From Paraphysoderma sedebokerense (lineage: Eukaryota > Blastocladiomycota > Physodermatomycetes > Physodermatales > Physodermataceae), in contig JAHLJZ010000008.1 in assembly GCA_025602915.1 (NCBI GenBank), forward strand, positions 62,001 to 126,000: DNA of 64,000 nt, written 5' to 3'. The position numbers and the translations under genes are program-made. This document shows, piece by piece, positions 21,621-33,048 of this stretch (positions are counted from its first letter, which is position 1; the number at the start of each line of letters is the position of its first letter). The notes under the pieces were generated by a model. That model was not told the DNA's origin. It made no database searches and was given only the letters and a program-made list of their open reading frames with translations.

Positions 21621-24600
21621 ATGTCGGATAATGTATCAGTTCGAAGTCGAAAACGGACTGGCTCGTCAGGGAGTATATTTGCCGATATCGGAGTTAGCTC
21701 ATCTGTTCGGGTTCACTCGACACCAACAACTCAAGAAGTTATCACTACCACCGTATCTTCCTCCCCGACAAAATCAGTTGACTTTGTCAAAGAGACGAAC
21801 ATCGTTGAAACCAATACCTCAATTGGCGAGCTGAACGGAACTTTGAGTACGGGGACGTCGCCTCTTGCAAACGCCTCTGGCATCTTTTCTGATAAAGCCG
21901 ATGCCGAATCCTTCACCACTCAGTATACTGCACCATACTCTATAGATGAATCTCCCCCGAATAATGTAGAAGTTGAAGACGCCCCAATAGCCGGAATAAT
22001 TCCGCAATCAATCCTGTCCGAATATTCGTCCCACGTATCTTTCGTCGTTCTTGCGTTTCTTGTCCATTATTTTTCCTTTTCATTTGGATGGGCCGTTTCT
22101 TTTGCGCTGATTATTGGATTTTACAATATCCGAGTGTTACAAAAACTGAAGAGACAGTACGTAAACGAGGCTAAATTTGATGTGGCTAAGCGCTGGGAGC
22201 TGCAAGTTGAGCACGAACGAGCAGAATGGTTTAATCAGATTTTATCAAGATTTTGGCTCATCTATGAGCCAGTCTTGAGTGAAACAATTACTATGAGTTT
22301 GGATCCGTTGCTGGAATATTACTGCCCTCCTATTTTGGTAAGATGATCTTCTTTGATGTCACTTCTTGTATTTGGAATGTTGATGAAAGCCGCACAAACG
22401 CCGATATATGTCTCGTACCTTTCTCTTCCATATCATAGGACTCTCTCAAGTTTTCGGAATTCTCCCTAGGCGCTCGTGCCCCGCGAATAGATTCAATTCT
22501 GATGTCCCATAGGGCCCCGGATGACCTGATCGACATGCAACTTGATCTATCCTTTTCTCCGGCTTCAGCATTAACGGGACAAAAACCATCCAAAATAGAA
22601 TTAAAAATTCACCTTAAAGGTCCCGCTACACCAAATTTGACGATTTCGTTGTCCGATGTTCACTTGGAGGGTGTGTTGCATGTGAGATGCAAGTTGATGA
22701 CAGCATTCCCTCACGTTAAACTAGTATGTACTGCACTGCTGATATTGGCAATGAGTTGCTCACTGACGAGAATCTTCAAGATTGAACTCAAATTTGTGGA
22801 ATCACCTGAGCTTGATTTTGTCTTAAAACCGATCGGAAAGGTCGATATTATGAACTTGCCTGGACTTGGTGAGGCCATTAATGGTGTTATTAAGAATATT
22901 ATTGATGGAGTTTTGGTCAAAGAGTGGTTGAAGATTGATCTAGATGCCATTATGAATGCCACTCCTACAGAAGGTGTGTATTTCTGCGGTTTTTCCAACG
23001 ATGGTAGATATAATGCGAGGAAGCTAACTGCCATACCTTTGCAGATACCGCAACTGGGTTATTGGTACTCAGTTTACATGAAGGTCGAGACTTACCGTCC
23101 ACTGAGTTGTTGTCAAAAGCCGATCCCTACTGGTTTGTTAGTTGTTGCCCCCACATATGTTAATCAATCACTGATAAATTCTCAACTGACAGCCGAATCT
23201 ATCATAATGGGCGTCTCGTTTCCACGACCCCTCATATTGACAACACATTAAATCCCTATTGGGATGTCACTAAATTCATTCCTTTGCCAAAATGCACCGG
23301 GAAAATTATGGTTGAGGTTGTTGATCACAATCGAGTTTCCAAGGACAAAGTACTCGGTAGCTGTGAAATCGATCTTGAAGAAGTGAATGGAGCTGTGGCT
23401 AAATCTGCTGGAGACGCGAATGCAGCCAATGGCGCCGGGACAGGATGGGAAGTCGAAAATGTGTGGAAGAAACTGTTTGTTCATGAAAAGCAAAAGGGAA
23501 GTGTTAGGTATGATTTGAAATGGTATCCTGTCAATAATGATGGTCCATCGGACGCGAGGTCCGGTATTGTTCGGGTCCAAAGTGCGTATCTTCCTACCAT
23601 CGCAGCCTTCTAAATGATTTTGGCTGACGTTTAGTTTGCTATGCCCACAGTTCATCAGGCCAAAGCAATCGGTGAGGGTAAACAAAGAAATCCGTACGTC
23701 GAAGTACTTCTCAACGGAGAAAAGGTTCATCGGACAAAAGTCAAAAAGCGAACTGCTGATCCCGTTTGGGAGGTTTGTGGTTTCCTCTTTTACATTGCTT
23801 TGTGTCTCCTACGGAACCTAATCGAATACTTCATCTATAAATAGGATTTTACGGAGCTCTTTGTATCTGATTTCCGAACTGCGAAACTTCATTTCAAAAT
23901 TCGAGATATTCCGAAACTGGTCCGGGATATTGCGCAAGCCGAAGATCCATTGTTAGGAGATCTAGTGATTCCGTTGCAGCAAGTGCTTCAAAATAAAGAT
24001 GCCAAAAATGATTGGTTTGTTCTTAGTAACGCAACGGAAGGCAAAATTAGGTTGACATTCAGATGGAAACCAATTCAGATGGATAGTAGTGTTGGTAGCA
24101 GTGGGACTGGTACGATTAATTATTCTTGTGTGGAAATAGGATCGTTTGCAATGCGTTTAACATATGGCTCTCATGGAATCGTTTATCTCTAGGTTCTGTG
24201 CTCGGTATCGCCAAAATCAATATCAACAACTGTCTCGATCTCAAAAACATGGACCGTATGCAGGGGTCGTCTGACCCATTCGTTAAAGTTGTTGTTTCAG
24301 GGAAAACTCGTTACACATCGCGCGTTATGCAAAACAATTTGAATCCCGTTTGGAATGAGACTTGTTATGTTTCCGTCAAGAAAGCTTCCGAAACTATTAT
24401 TTTTGAGGTTTGGGATAAAAATGTTACCATGAAAGATAGAGAAATTGGACGGGTAGAGTTTGACTTAAAAAAGTGTGTTACAACTTCCGAAGACGGAAGC
24501 ATAAAAGGAACTGATGCGGTTAATGAGTAAGATATCGTTCGCCTTTCAGTACTGGGGTAATTAGGAACTGATCAGTAATTTTTTTTTACCAGATCTCTTG

Positions 24601-27515
24601 ACGTGATGACTAAAGGCTCAAGCAAAAGTCGAGGAAAACTTAATGTTACCGTATCATTTCATGAGCGCTATACTCCGCCCGCTCTGCTAGATTATGACAA
24701 CGAATGCAGTAAGTTACTCTTTTTATTCTTTATTATTATCAGAGCGCTATACGTTTTAACGATTCGCAGTATCTGGTATCCTTCGCGTAAACGTACATCA
24801 AGCTAGGAATCTGCCGAAGAAGTGTAACTCTTATGTCGAAGTCGCCATTGATCAAGAACCGAACAAACCGCACTTTGTTACGAAACCAAGAAAACGAACT
24901 TCCGATCCTATTTTTGAAGAATGTGAGTTTCTGTTATTATGATGTTAATAATGGACCAATGATTGATGAATTCTATGTGAAACCCTAGCATGCGAATTGT
25001 TTATTAAAGAAGTCTTTTATGGTTCTCTGTCATTTTCGTTGAAAGAAGAAGTCGGCACAATCGACACGAAATCGTCTCACGAGTTAGGTGCGCTTCACGA
25101 ACTCTTTGTATATGATATCGTTCAAAACTTGGTATTTATGTCTAACTCCTTTGAAAATACGAGATAAAATTGGCGTATATTGACTTAGAATATCTGATAA
25201 TTTAGGGTAAAGAAGGTTGGGTTGATATTGGAGCTGCGGCGCAATTGAAATTAAGTTTCGAATTCCAACCCGTTCGGTTGGAGCTTACAATGAATGAACG
25301 CTCTGAAAGTTCGTAGTTCTTGCACGCAATGCGTCTGAAAATCTTATTGTTTTATTGACAAACACTCATATCTCTGTTGATATAGACAAAGGACACCTGA
25401 AACTGGATATTGTACAGGCTTATGGGCTTCCAAATGTCGACTCCTTTGGTTCCGCGGATCCATTTGTTGTCGTGAACCTTAACGACGAGAAAGTCCACAA
25501 AACTAAAATCCATAAAAACACTATCAATCCGGTTTTCAACGAATCTGTTTCAATTCAGATAACTAATCGACTTTCGTCCAAACTTATCCTTTATATATTC
25601 GACTGGAACCGACTTCAAACCCACGAATTGATGGGTTCAGTAGTTATTCCCCTCGACCAAATTGAGCCAGAAAAAGAAGTCGAAGAAATATACAAATTAA
25701 TTGATGCATCAAGCGGGTCGATCAAATTAAAAATGTACTTTGAGCCGGGGACAACTAGGAAGAAGAAGAAGTCGACATGGATGAGTGCCAAACATGTCAT
25801 GTCTTCTGTTTCGGAGAAAGCTAGATTGTCATTCAACGCTCCACTTAAAACACTTCGCTCCTCTACTTTTGATACAATCACCCAGTACGCCACATCTTTT
25901 AATGGGTCGACTGGTGCTAATGGTCAGACCACCTCGATGATAGCTCAGGAAGAGCATGCAGTAAAAAGCCCTGAAACGATGTCAACGATTGACACAGAGT
26001 CTTCATTGGAAACCGGTCACGTCGATGGTCAGTTGACTAGAATTAGTGAGTCAAAAGAATTCCTCAATGCCTCATCAGCGTCCATCGATAATTTGAACTC
26101 TTCAAGTGCGTTACTCCTTATACTTGTTAACACGAGATACTTGATTTGTGAACTAACCGGAATTATAGATGGCTCGATAGTCCGAAGGTTTGAGCAACCA
26201 CGTATGTGCATCCTGTCTTGGAAAATATATCTTTCCACAGCTTTTGATGTTGACTTCTGTCTTTTTTCCACAGCGGATCCAGGGTCATTATCTATTACAA
26301 TATTGGAAGCCCAAGGTCTGAAAGGTGTCGACAGTGGAGGTAGGTGTAATTGTCCCTCTCTTCATAGGCGCAAACTTCTCACCAATCTCGCTTGTAGGCA
26401 CCTCCGATCCTTATGTCAAAGTTCGAACATCAAACCCAACAGTTTTATCTAACACTAAAAGGGGTGGCAATAACAACAATTATCTCTACAAAACAAGTAT
26501 TCAGAAACGCAACAACGTGAACCCTATATGGAATGAATCCTTTTCGTTACAACTTCCACCGTTGCTTGCATCGAAATCCGATTCTCTGAATTCGTCAGAT
26601 TTATCGCTTTGCGACATAGTGGAACAATTCTTCTTGAGTTTCGTTGTCAAAGATCATAATCTACTGAAAGACGTTGATATTGGCATTGTTGAATTGGATG
26701 TTTGGAATTTGATTTTTGCCCGAATTCAGGCATTGACTTCTTCTGTATCGTTTCACGAAGTTCGCCCCGGAATGATTCAAGTTTCCGAAGAGGTAACATT
26801 ATCGCTACATCGCCCCGGATCGGGCGAAACGGGTCGAAATGGTCGATTAAAAGTCCGTTTAGAAGCCACCGTACCGACGATTTATCGGACATTCCCTTTC
26901 CAGATTTATCCGTATCTAGATTCCCTCATGAGTTCAATGGATTCTCAGCACTTCAAGCAGAATTTGTCGAGCTCAATGTCGAACTCAGTCTCTAGTTCAT
27001 CAGGATTTGGATTGAGGCCACAGAAGGACAAAGATAAGGAAAAGCATGGTGGCGGAATGAATTCAATGATGAGTAAAATAGCGGGTAGTCTGCATGATTT
27101 GTCAAAATCCAAATCCAAAACCACGTCTACATCCAATATCTCTCTAAACTCGCATCCGAATCCGTCGTCTCATAGCGTCTCTTCAAATGCCCAAATACCA
27201 TCACATTCACCTCCTGATTCCAATTCTCCTTCGTTAAACGGTGACCATGAACCCACTATGTCGCAGTCGAATTCAGCAGAACTCGGGAATCAGTTGAACT
27301 CTACTGCCGTTTCAGGTTTGAAGAAACGACCGAGTAAAATTAGTTTGGCGTCATTCACTTTTGGCAGTCGAGACGGAAAAGATGAACATGATGATGAGGA
27401 TGGAGAAGGTCATAAAGACAAGAAAAAAGGCAAAAAAGGGATCAGAGGTTTTTTGAAGAGAGATAAAGGTGATAAGGACAAAGATAAGGAGACGGAGAAG
27501 GAAGTCGAATTGTGA
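21621..27515 (+). CDS. extended synaptotagmin/tricalbin-like protein with SMP and six C2 domains
   Basis: Sixteen exons: 21621-22337, 22439-22723, 22781-22973, 23045-23132, 23193-23581, 23651-23772, 23845-24109, 24193-24526, 24593-24708, 24770-24922, 24989-25131, 25206-25308, 25386-26105, 26169-26201, 26274-26339 and 26398-27515 (1614 residues). A Ser/Thr-rich N-terminus precedes a hydrophobic hairpin (FVVLAFLVHYFSFSFGW). The SMP lipid-transfer domain includes YEPVLSETITMSLDPLL, PRIDSIL and IMNLPGLGEAINGVI. Six C2 domains follow, opening at GLLVLSLHEG, RVQIHQAKAI, LGIAKININNCLDL, ILRVNVHQARNL, LKLDIVQAYGLPN and SLSITILEAQGLKG. Several retain the Asp-Pro (SDPFVKV, ADPFVVV, SDPYVKV) of Ca2+-binding C2 loops; the second and fourth lack it. 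The Ser-rich then Lys/Asp-rich tail is disordered. It should tether ER to plasma membrane and move lipids. All intron phases close. Confidence 0.92.
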
Positions 27516-27886
27516 AAACACGTTTAACGATAAAGCCAAGCCTTCTTCACTTTGTGCACTAACGTGAAAAGTAGAAAAAGAGCTACAGAGACCAAAGAAG
27601 GTATACAAAAAATTGTTTCGTTTTGTTTCTAATCGCACAGTGTAATTGTATCAACACGGAAAATTGGGAAAAATAAACCAGGACAATGTTCATGTAAAGC
27701 TGGCTATACATTAATTTCCCAACCAGATCATACCCTACCCAAAGGGGATTTTATTGAATGAAAAAAAGTGAAGATGGCATCTTATCAGCCGACAATATAT
27801 TTACTTATTTCTATACAAATTTATATACATATTTCCGTCCTTTATACTATTTAACAACAGTAACTTGAAATGTGCAAATAAAACCA
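27516..27886. other. convergent intergenic region, no gene seen
   Basis: 3' space shared by the synaptotagmin-like gene (+) and the PIH1 gene (-), with AATAAA-type signals on both strands (for example near 27672 on plus). No coding signal. Confidence 0.4.
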
Positions 27887-30014
27887 TTATCGCACGGGAA
27901 CTAACAATTGTAGCATTCGCTTCTCAACAATAAACCTTGAAAGTAACTTTTCAAGGCACCAGTCCTTCTTAGAGTCCACATCTTCAGAAGAGTAGTTGGA
28001 TTGCAACCAAGTTTTGACCATGTCGTCTGTAATTTTCAATTCCCCGGATGCTCCTGATTGAGAGGAAGGAGGAGAAAATACCATCCAGAATTTAAATCCC
28101 TCCGAAGTACAAGAATTCAAAAATAAAAGTAGATGCGACAATTCTGTGGTTTCAGCAGGAAGACTCGCCGAAGTTGATGATTGCGACGGAAGTGAATGCG
28201 AAGGTGAACATAGCGGTGAAATCGAAATGATAAGAACATTCAATGGCGTGAGATAATCAATATTAACAATATCGGTAGCTCGTTGCTGTCATTTAAAATC
28301 GGCAATTTAATGTTGTATATAACGAATAATAAATATGAGAAGTGAGTTTAGCTCGAATCGAAAATGTTGAAGGCCAGTACAAAACGAAACTTACCACAAA
28401 GGGAACCTCGAAGTTGAATACATATCCGTTTTTGTTTAAATAGAACACAGCATTGACTTCTTTGGTTTCCGGATTTTTCCCTTCAGTTCTGTCCGATCGG
28501 TTGCTTCTTTTTTTCGGGATGATATGTTCAATATACTCTAACTGGAAGTCAGCGGATCGGTCTACTTCAGTTGGCATTTCAGGTTGGGCAATTGATACTT
28601 GGAACTCATCTTGAGCATAGGCTGAGTTTGACCTGAATGACACAGATCCGGCATTAAGACTTTCTTCGTCCGGGCGGCACTGGGCGAGATGAGGTTGTGA
28701 CCTGGTATCGGTGGTTTGTGTGGACGATTGAAGCAAGCGATCGTGAATGACTTCAATCAATGGCTTCTTTCCTTCCTTTGTGTTGTCTTCGTCCCGTCCG
28801 TCCTTGTCAACTTTGTCATTCCCCGGTAACATCAATTTCACGCCCCCCTGATCTTCGTCATCCAGGGGAACAGCTTTTCTTACAGCGTCCATCCCAGCTG
28901 TAATTTCGCCACTGCTGGTTCTCAAACTCCTGACTACCTCCTCTGTCGTCATTTTCTTCACTTGGTCGACTTGCTTTTCAACCGGATTTTGAAGAAGGGA
29001 AAATGAGTGGACTGGATTGGGCTGGTACTCTTCCAATTGTCCGATTTCGCGGCCGGTTATGTCCCAGTTTAGTGGTCCCTTATACGACGGCTTGGTGTAA
29101 ATTTTGTACCCTTAAGGAGCAAAATTAACAAGAGTTGGGAGTAAAGGAGGAATATATGATACGTCAGAAGGAGTGAGTAGACGGAAGAATCGCGAAGGAC
29201 GACTCAAACTTACTGTTCTTTTGTACCGACACTCCAAATGTCTCGTTAATACAATGGAAGATCAACTCTAATAATTCCCCTTCAAATAATTTATCCTTGC
29301 TCCGTCGTTCGAGAACGGACGGATGGAACACGGTGTCGTAGACTTTGTACAATTTGTTTTCTAGTCGCGCCGAACAAGCTGTCGTCAGAAAGACCGCAAA
29401 CGAACGAACATGCAATGGGAATAATTACCTCGATCCCGATACGCTCGTTCTTTGCTAACCATCACAGGCACAACGCTATCATATTCATTTTTCGGTGCAT
29501 TCACGCCGACAGATTCGCAAACATTTATGTAATGTCTGTTTGTGAGTTCGGCATCGATCAATTCGGCAGACGTCTTTTCTCTATCAGTTTTAGCGGCAAA
29601 TGAGGATGAATATGTGGAAGAACCGGAATACGTCTTGATGTAGAACACCGGCGAAACAAACGGTTGGAATGGTTGTGATAAATGACGATTGATTGTTTCT
29701 TTATATTTCTGTCGGTTTCGCAATCAATTCGAAAGCGGCAGAAAATCGGCCATAGAGGATAAAGGATAAGTATATGTCAAGAGATAATTTTTGGTATTTA
29801 TTTACTCAATAAATCTAAAGCAGTTGAATATAGCATACCTTTGGATCAGAGATGGCCAGATCATCCAAGTTCTTCCACAATTCTTGGGCCTGTTTAACTT
29901 GATCAGCTGAGAAATGCGGAGATGTAAGAACTAGACTCGCAACATCAGGCAAGAGCAACAAATACAAGACATACGAGTTAAATTATTTGGAAGAGGAAAG
30001 GGGATGTTTGTCAT
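27887..30014 (-). CDS. PIH1-CS domain co-chaperone (PIH1D/DNAAF family)
   Basis: Exons (minus): 30014-29975, 29930-29839, 29708-29429, 29378-29214, 29110-28395 and 28285-27887 (563 residues). The PIH1 domain starts at QELWKNLDDLAISDPKKYKE and continues with PVFYIKT, HYINVCESVGVNAPK, VVPVMVS, YKVYDTVFHPSVLERR and ELLELIFHCINETFGVSV. This is the order seen in PIH1D2 and kintoun-type proteins. After a charged linker comes a CS-like beta region (LEYIEHIIP, VFYLNKNGYVFNFEVPF, NVLIISISPL). Family members bridge HSP90 or R2TP to clients such as snoRNP or axonemal dynein complexes. PIH1D2-like proteins are, to my knowledge, mostly kept in flagellated lineages, which would suit a zoosporic fungus; yeast-type Pih1 cannot be excluded. 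The tiny first exon (13 codons) was chosen because it supplies an ATG in phase. Confidence 0.8.
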
Positions 30015-30772
30015 TCTACCGTTGACAGAGTTAGATGAGGAAGACAGAAAGATGAGGAAGAACGAAAACGCGGGGGAACAGATTTAACAGAAGTGCCGTG
30101 ACTTATTTCCAATTCATCCAGAATTCCATTTTTGTTTTTTGTTTTTTTTTGGTATACGATCTAGTAATTTAGTCCATTTTGGTATGGTAATCATGCATTA
30201 CAGACAAATGGACGAGGGGCCGCTTTGCAACTTTTTGTATTTCCCCCAAAATCCGGATCAGAATTGGAATTCACCTAGAGTTCACTCATAATTCATCCAG
30301 AAATGGAATTGGAATTGGTCGTCACCTGGAATTGGAATTAGAAGTCACGAGGGGAGGGTGGATTCCTACAATATTCTGGTGAACAGCGACAGCATCAATT
30401 TCGCAATCGAAAAAGAAGCATTTGATCTACAGCAGTCATTGAATATTCGCTCAAACGTGATAATAATTGAAATAACACTGACAGTTTCCGAGGACGTTGG
30501 TTGAAATCAATTCTTTCAGCATGTTAGACTTGATTCATGGGTTAAAAGTAATTTTATTTCCCTCCTTTGATTACAGGAGGGTTATTATATTTGTAGAACC
30601 TAAAATTTTAATTGATACATTTTTCGATTACATCGGCGATTCCTCGGCTACATAGTCAAAGACTCATACCAATTGTTGTTCGAACAAGGACATAAGGATT
30701 GCCGAGAATGTCAAGATTGAAATTTCTGTTGATGTATTATACTTCTATAACTACGTTGGTTCTTCGGCCATA
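30015..30772. repeat. intergenic region with local and dispersed repeats
   Basis: No gene. Around 30260-30350 short units repeat (TTCATCCAGAA, and GGAATTGGAATT twice). The part at about 30418-30560 resembles 32420-32570, on the other side of the ART-like gene. The shared core is TTTCAGCATGTTAGACTT, exact over 18 bases, with ACAGC(A/G)GTCATT(G/A)AAT about 80-100 bases before it. Confidence 0.55.
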
Positions 30773-32023
30773 TTAGATCCAATATTTATTTCCCGCAACA
30801 TCATGTACCCAGGTACCTTCTTTCTTTCGGTCGCGTATCGCTTTCTTCAGATTTCCTTTGATATTGAATTGCAACATGCGCAAATAGTAATTGCGGTTGA
30901 ATAAGGCTGCGAAAGGTCGATCTGCCTCAGCCTGGGGTCCGAATGACATAACATTCTCCGCGCCGTCGTCGGGCCCACAAACGATATGCATGTATTTCGC
31001 ATGCTCGGGCATAAATTTCATTTCCATTTCATTTTCGGTTCGATCCGCATAGCTTATTGCTACTGCCACTTTTTCATCCAATTTCGTATACAAAAAATAC
31101 CGATATAACAGACGACTTGCCCCTCCCTCCCAGAACCGGTAAGTTTTGGAGGATAAAACGACTTTCTTAGCTTTCGCCCAGTGTTTTTTTGAGAAGAATG
31201 CTATAATAATATAATATGAATATCAGAAGTGGACAAACAGGTTTATGACTGCAAAACCATATCATACCTGCACACATAGCATATTCACAATCTCTACTTA
31301 TAGCTGATGACTTTTTGTCGTATTCCTCATCATCCATAATTTCTTTCATACATTGGGTGCGTCCTGTTATATAATAAATCAGAATTTTTCACTCAATTTT
31401 CAAACAGTTGCGAAGATGATAGTTACTATCTTTGGCCCACTCGCGGGCAACCTAGCAGAAAAATAGCGCGAGCTTTTGATCAGTAAAAGAAAGTCGAACA
31501 AGCAGCACACGAATAAAGAAACAATACCAACCATAATAGAATCAGTGGCGTAAAAACCTCTTCCCAGCTTTTGCATCGCAGAATCTGATGAATTAGAAAT
31601 AATTGTGCTTCGTGACATATCGATGTGTCTTGTTACGGTACCGTGAAATCCAACGAATTCCCAATCTTCCGAGTCGAGAAAATTTATTGGAAACTCAATA
31701 GCGGGTGCCGTCCACCTCGAAGATATAAGGGGGGTAGGAGAAACAGTCTCACTATAATAGGCGTCGACGCATTTTTTGGCCAATTCGTGAGCACACTTCA
31801 CGGTTTGGGTGATAAGCGTAAGCTTGACGGCGAAGTCGGCCACATTTTCAACAATACCGGCTCTTGGAGCGATGGGTCTTCGATTTAAGGTGGATCTTAC
31901 AGCGGGGACTACAGGCGAACTGAATGTTGAGGGCCTGGAGACGACGGGCGAATTGGGAATCATCATAGCAGATCCGAACTGCAAAAGGTACAGTAGGACG
32001 GCAAATCTTTGCAAAGACAACAT
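30773..32023 (-). CDS. secreted ADP-ribosyltransferase-like protein
   Basis: Exons (minus): 32023-31532, 31451-31427 (25 nt), 31363-31268 and 31200-30773 (346 residues). It starts with a signal peptide (LSLQRFAVLLYLLQFGSA). A Pro/Ser-rich stretch follows, then the pattern FVGFHGTVTRHI, about 20 residues, LGRGFYATDS and AREWA. The spacing HGT...I...GRGFY.T...A..WA is the hallmark of the PARP/ART fold nucleotide pocket seen in many secreted fungal and bacterial ART-like proteins. The C-terminal half (WVHDVAGNKYWI end; KYMHIVCGPDD; FNRNYYLRMLQFN) has no family I recognise. The gene looks whole and spliced. Enzymatic activity is not shown by sequence alone; it may be a secreted effector or a non-catalytic relative. 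The two flanks carry a related repeat, hinting at past tandem duplication. Confidence 0.6.
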
Positions 32024-32692
32024 ATTGCAGGTTTCAATGGAAGCTGAGCGCCAAAAAAGGGAATTCTTGAGAACTAGACTTTTGATAACTAGTATGACTG
32101 CTTTCTTCTTGGCTCTCCAGTGACATTTTTATAAGCGTCAACTTCTCTCCTCGTGTTCCTCAATATATTTTGCGGATTGATTTCTAGCGAACACGCGGTT
32201 TTCGGAGCAAAGTCAACCCGAAAAAATTTTGTTTCAAGCTTTACTGACGATCTAAAGATTTCCAGCTTCGATAGGGTATTTGAGATTTGAATGTGACAGG
32301 ACAAGGTTGCGAGGTGATCCTTATTTTGAGAACCCCGTTGTACCATAATATGAAGGACCCCTTACATGATCTTCGCATGACGTATTTCAGCCTCATTATT
32401 ATCTATTGCACTTGAGAAAAAGCAATCCAATTTACAGCGGTCATTAAATGTAAGTTTTTTATTACAAGACAATAATATATAATAAATCTGACAAAATCCT
32501 CAAAAGTTCGTTGGTCAATTCTTCAACAGTTTCAGCATGTTAGACTTGGTTTATGGATTTTTTCAGAACTTGGACTGATTTTATGGGCCTATCTATGCGT
32601 AATTAATCTGGAAAAGTGAAAAAATTCTTTTTGTTGAATTAATCGTCGCTATGCTAAATAAATGCCTGAAAAAAATTGAAAAAAATGCAAAA
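32024..32692. repeat. intergenic region with repeat shared with 30.4-30.56 kb
   Basis: Promoter side of the ART-like gene. The part at about 32420-32570 carries the repeat also found at 30418-30560 (shared core TTTCAGCATGTTAGACTT, then G and ATGG). No coding signal otherwise. Confidence 0.5.
32679..32685 (-). terminator. Pol III T-run after second tRNA-Tyr
   Basis: Seven A on the plus strand, so seven T on the transcribed strand, about eight bases downstream of the tRNA end. Confidence 0.6.
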
Positions 32693-32776
32693 TCCAACCA
32701 GCCGGAATCGAACCAGCGACATGATGATAACGTGTTCCACTACAGTCATCCGCTCTACCAACTGAGCTATGGTTGG
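32693..32776 (-). tRNA. tRNA-Tyr(GTA) with 11-nt intron, second copy
   Basis: Reverse complement of the gene at 17889-17972. The mature sequence is identical and the intron (32729-32739) differs by one base. Similarity continues about 20 bases downstream (GGATTTTGCATTTTTTT) but not upstream. Confidence 0.95.
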
Positions 32777-33048
32777 TTATATGTTTCCGCACTAAATTGT
32801 ACTTGTCATAGATAAATGTAATGTATAGGGCTTTAAAATCCGTAAGCCTTAAATCCAGGATCTACGCTGCTCAATTTCCAACTTTTTTTCAAAAAATATC
32901 GGACATGACTATGAAAAGATATACTTAATTATGGTAAAGATTACAAGTACAATAAACTATGCATATATTTACAGTGTATCATTATATATTACAAATTATT
33001 AAGGTCAGAATTTTGAAATCAAAGGATATAATATAATGTGCAATCGAC

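Noticed and set aside
23248-23730. 160-codon minus frame inside the synaptotagmin gene
   Set aside because: Shadow of the C2-coding exons on the plus strand, whose phases all close.
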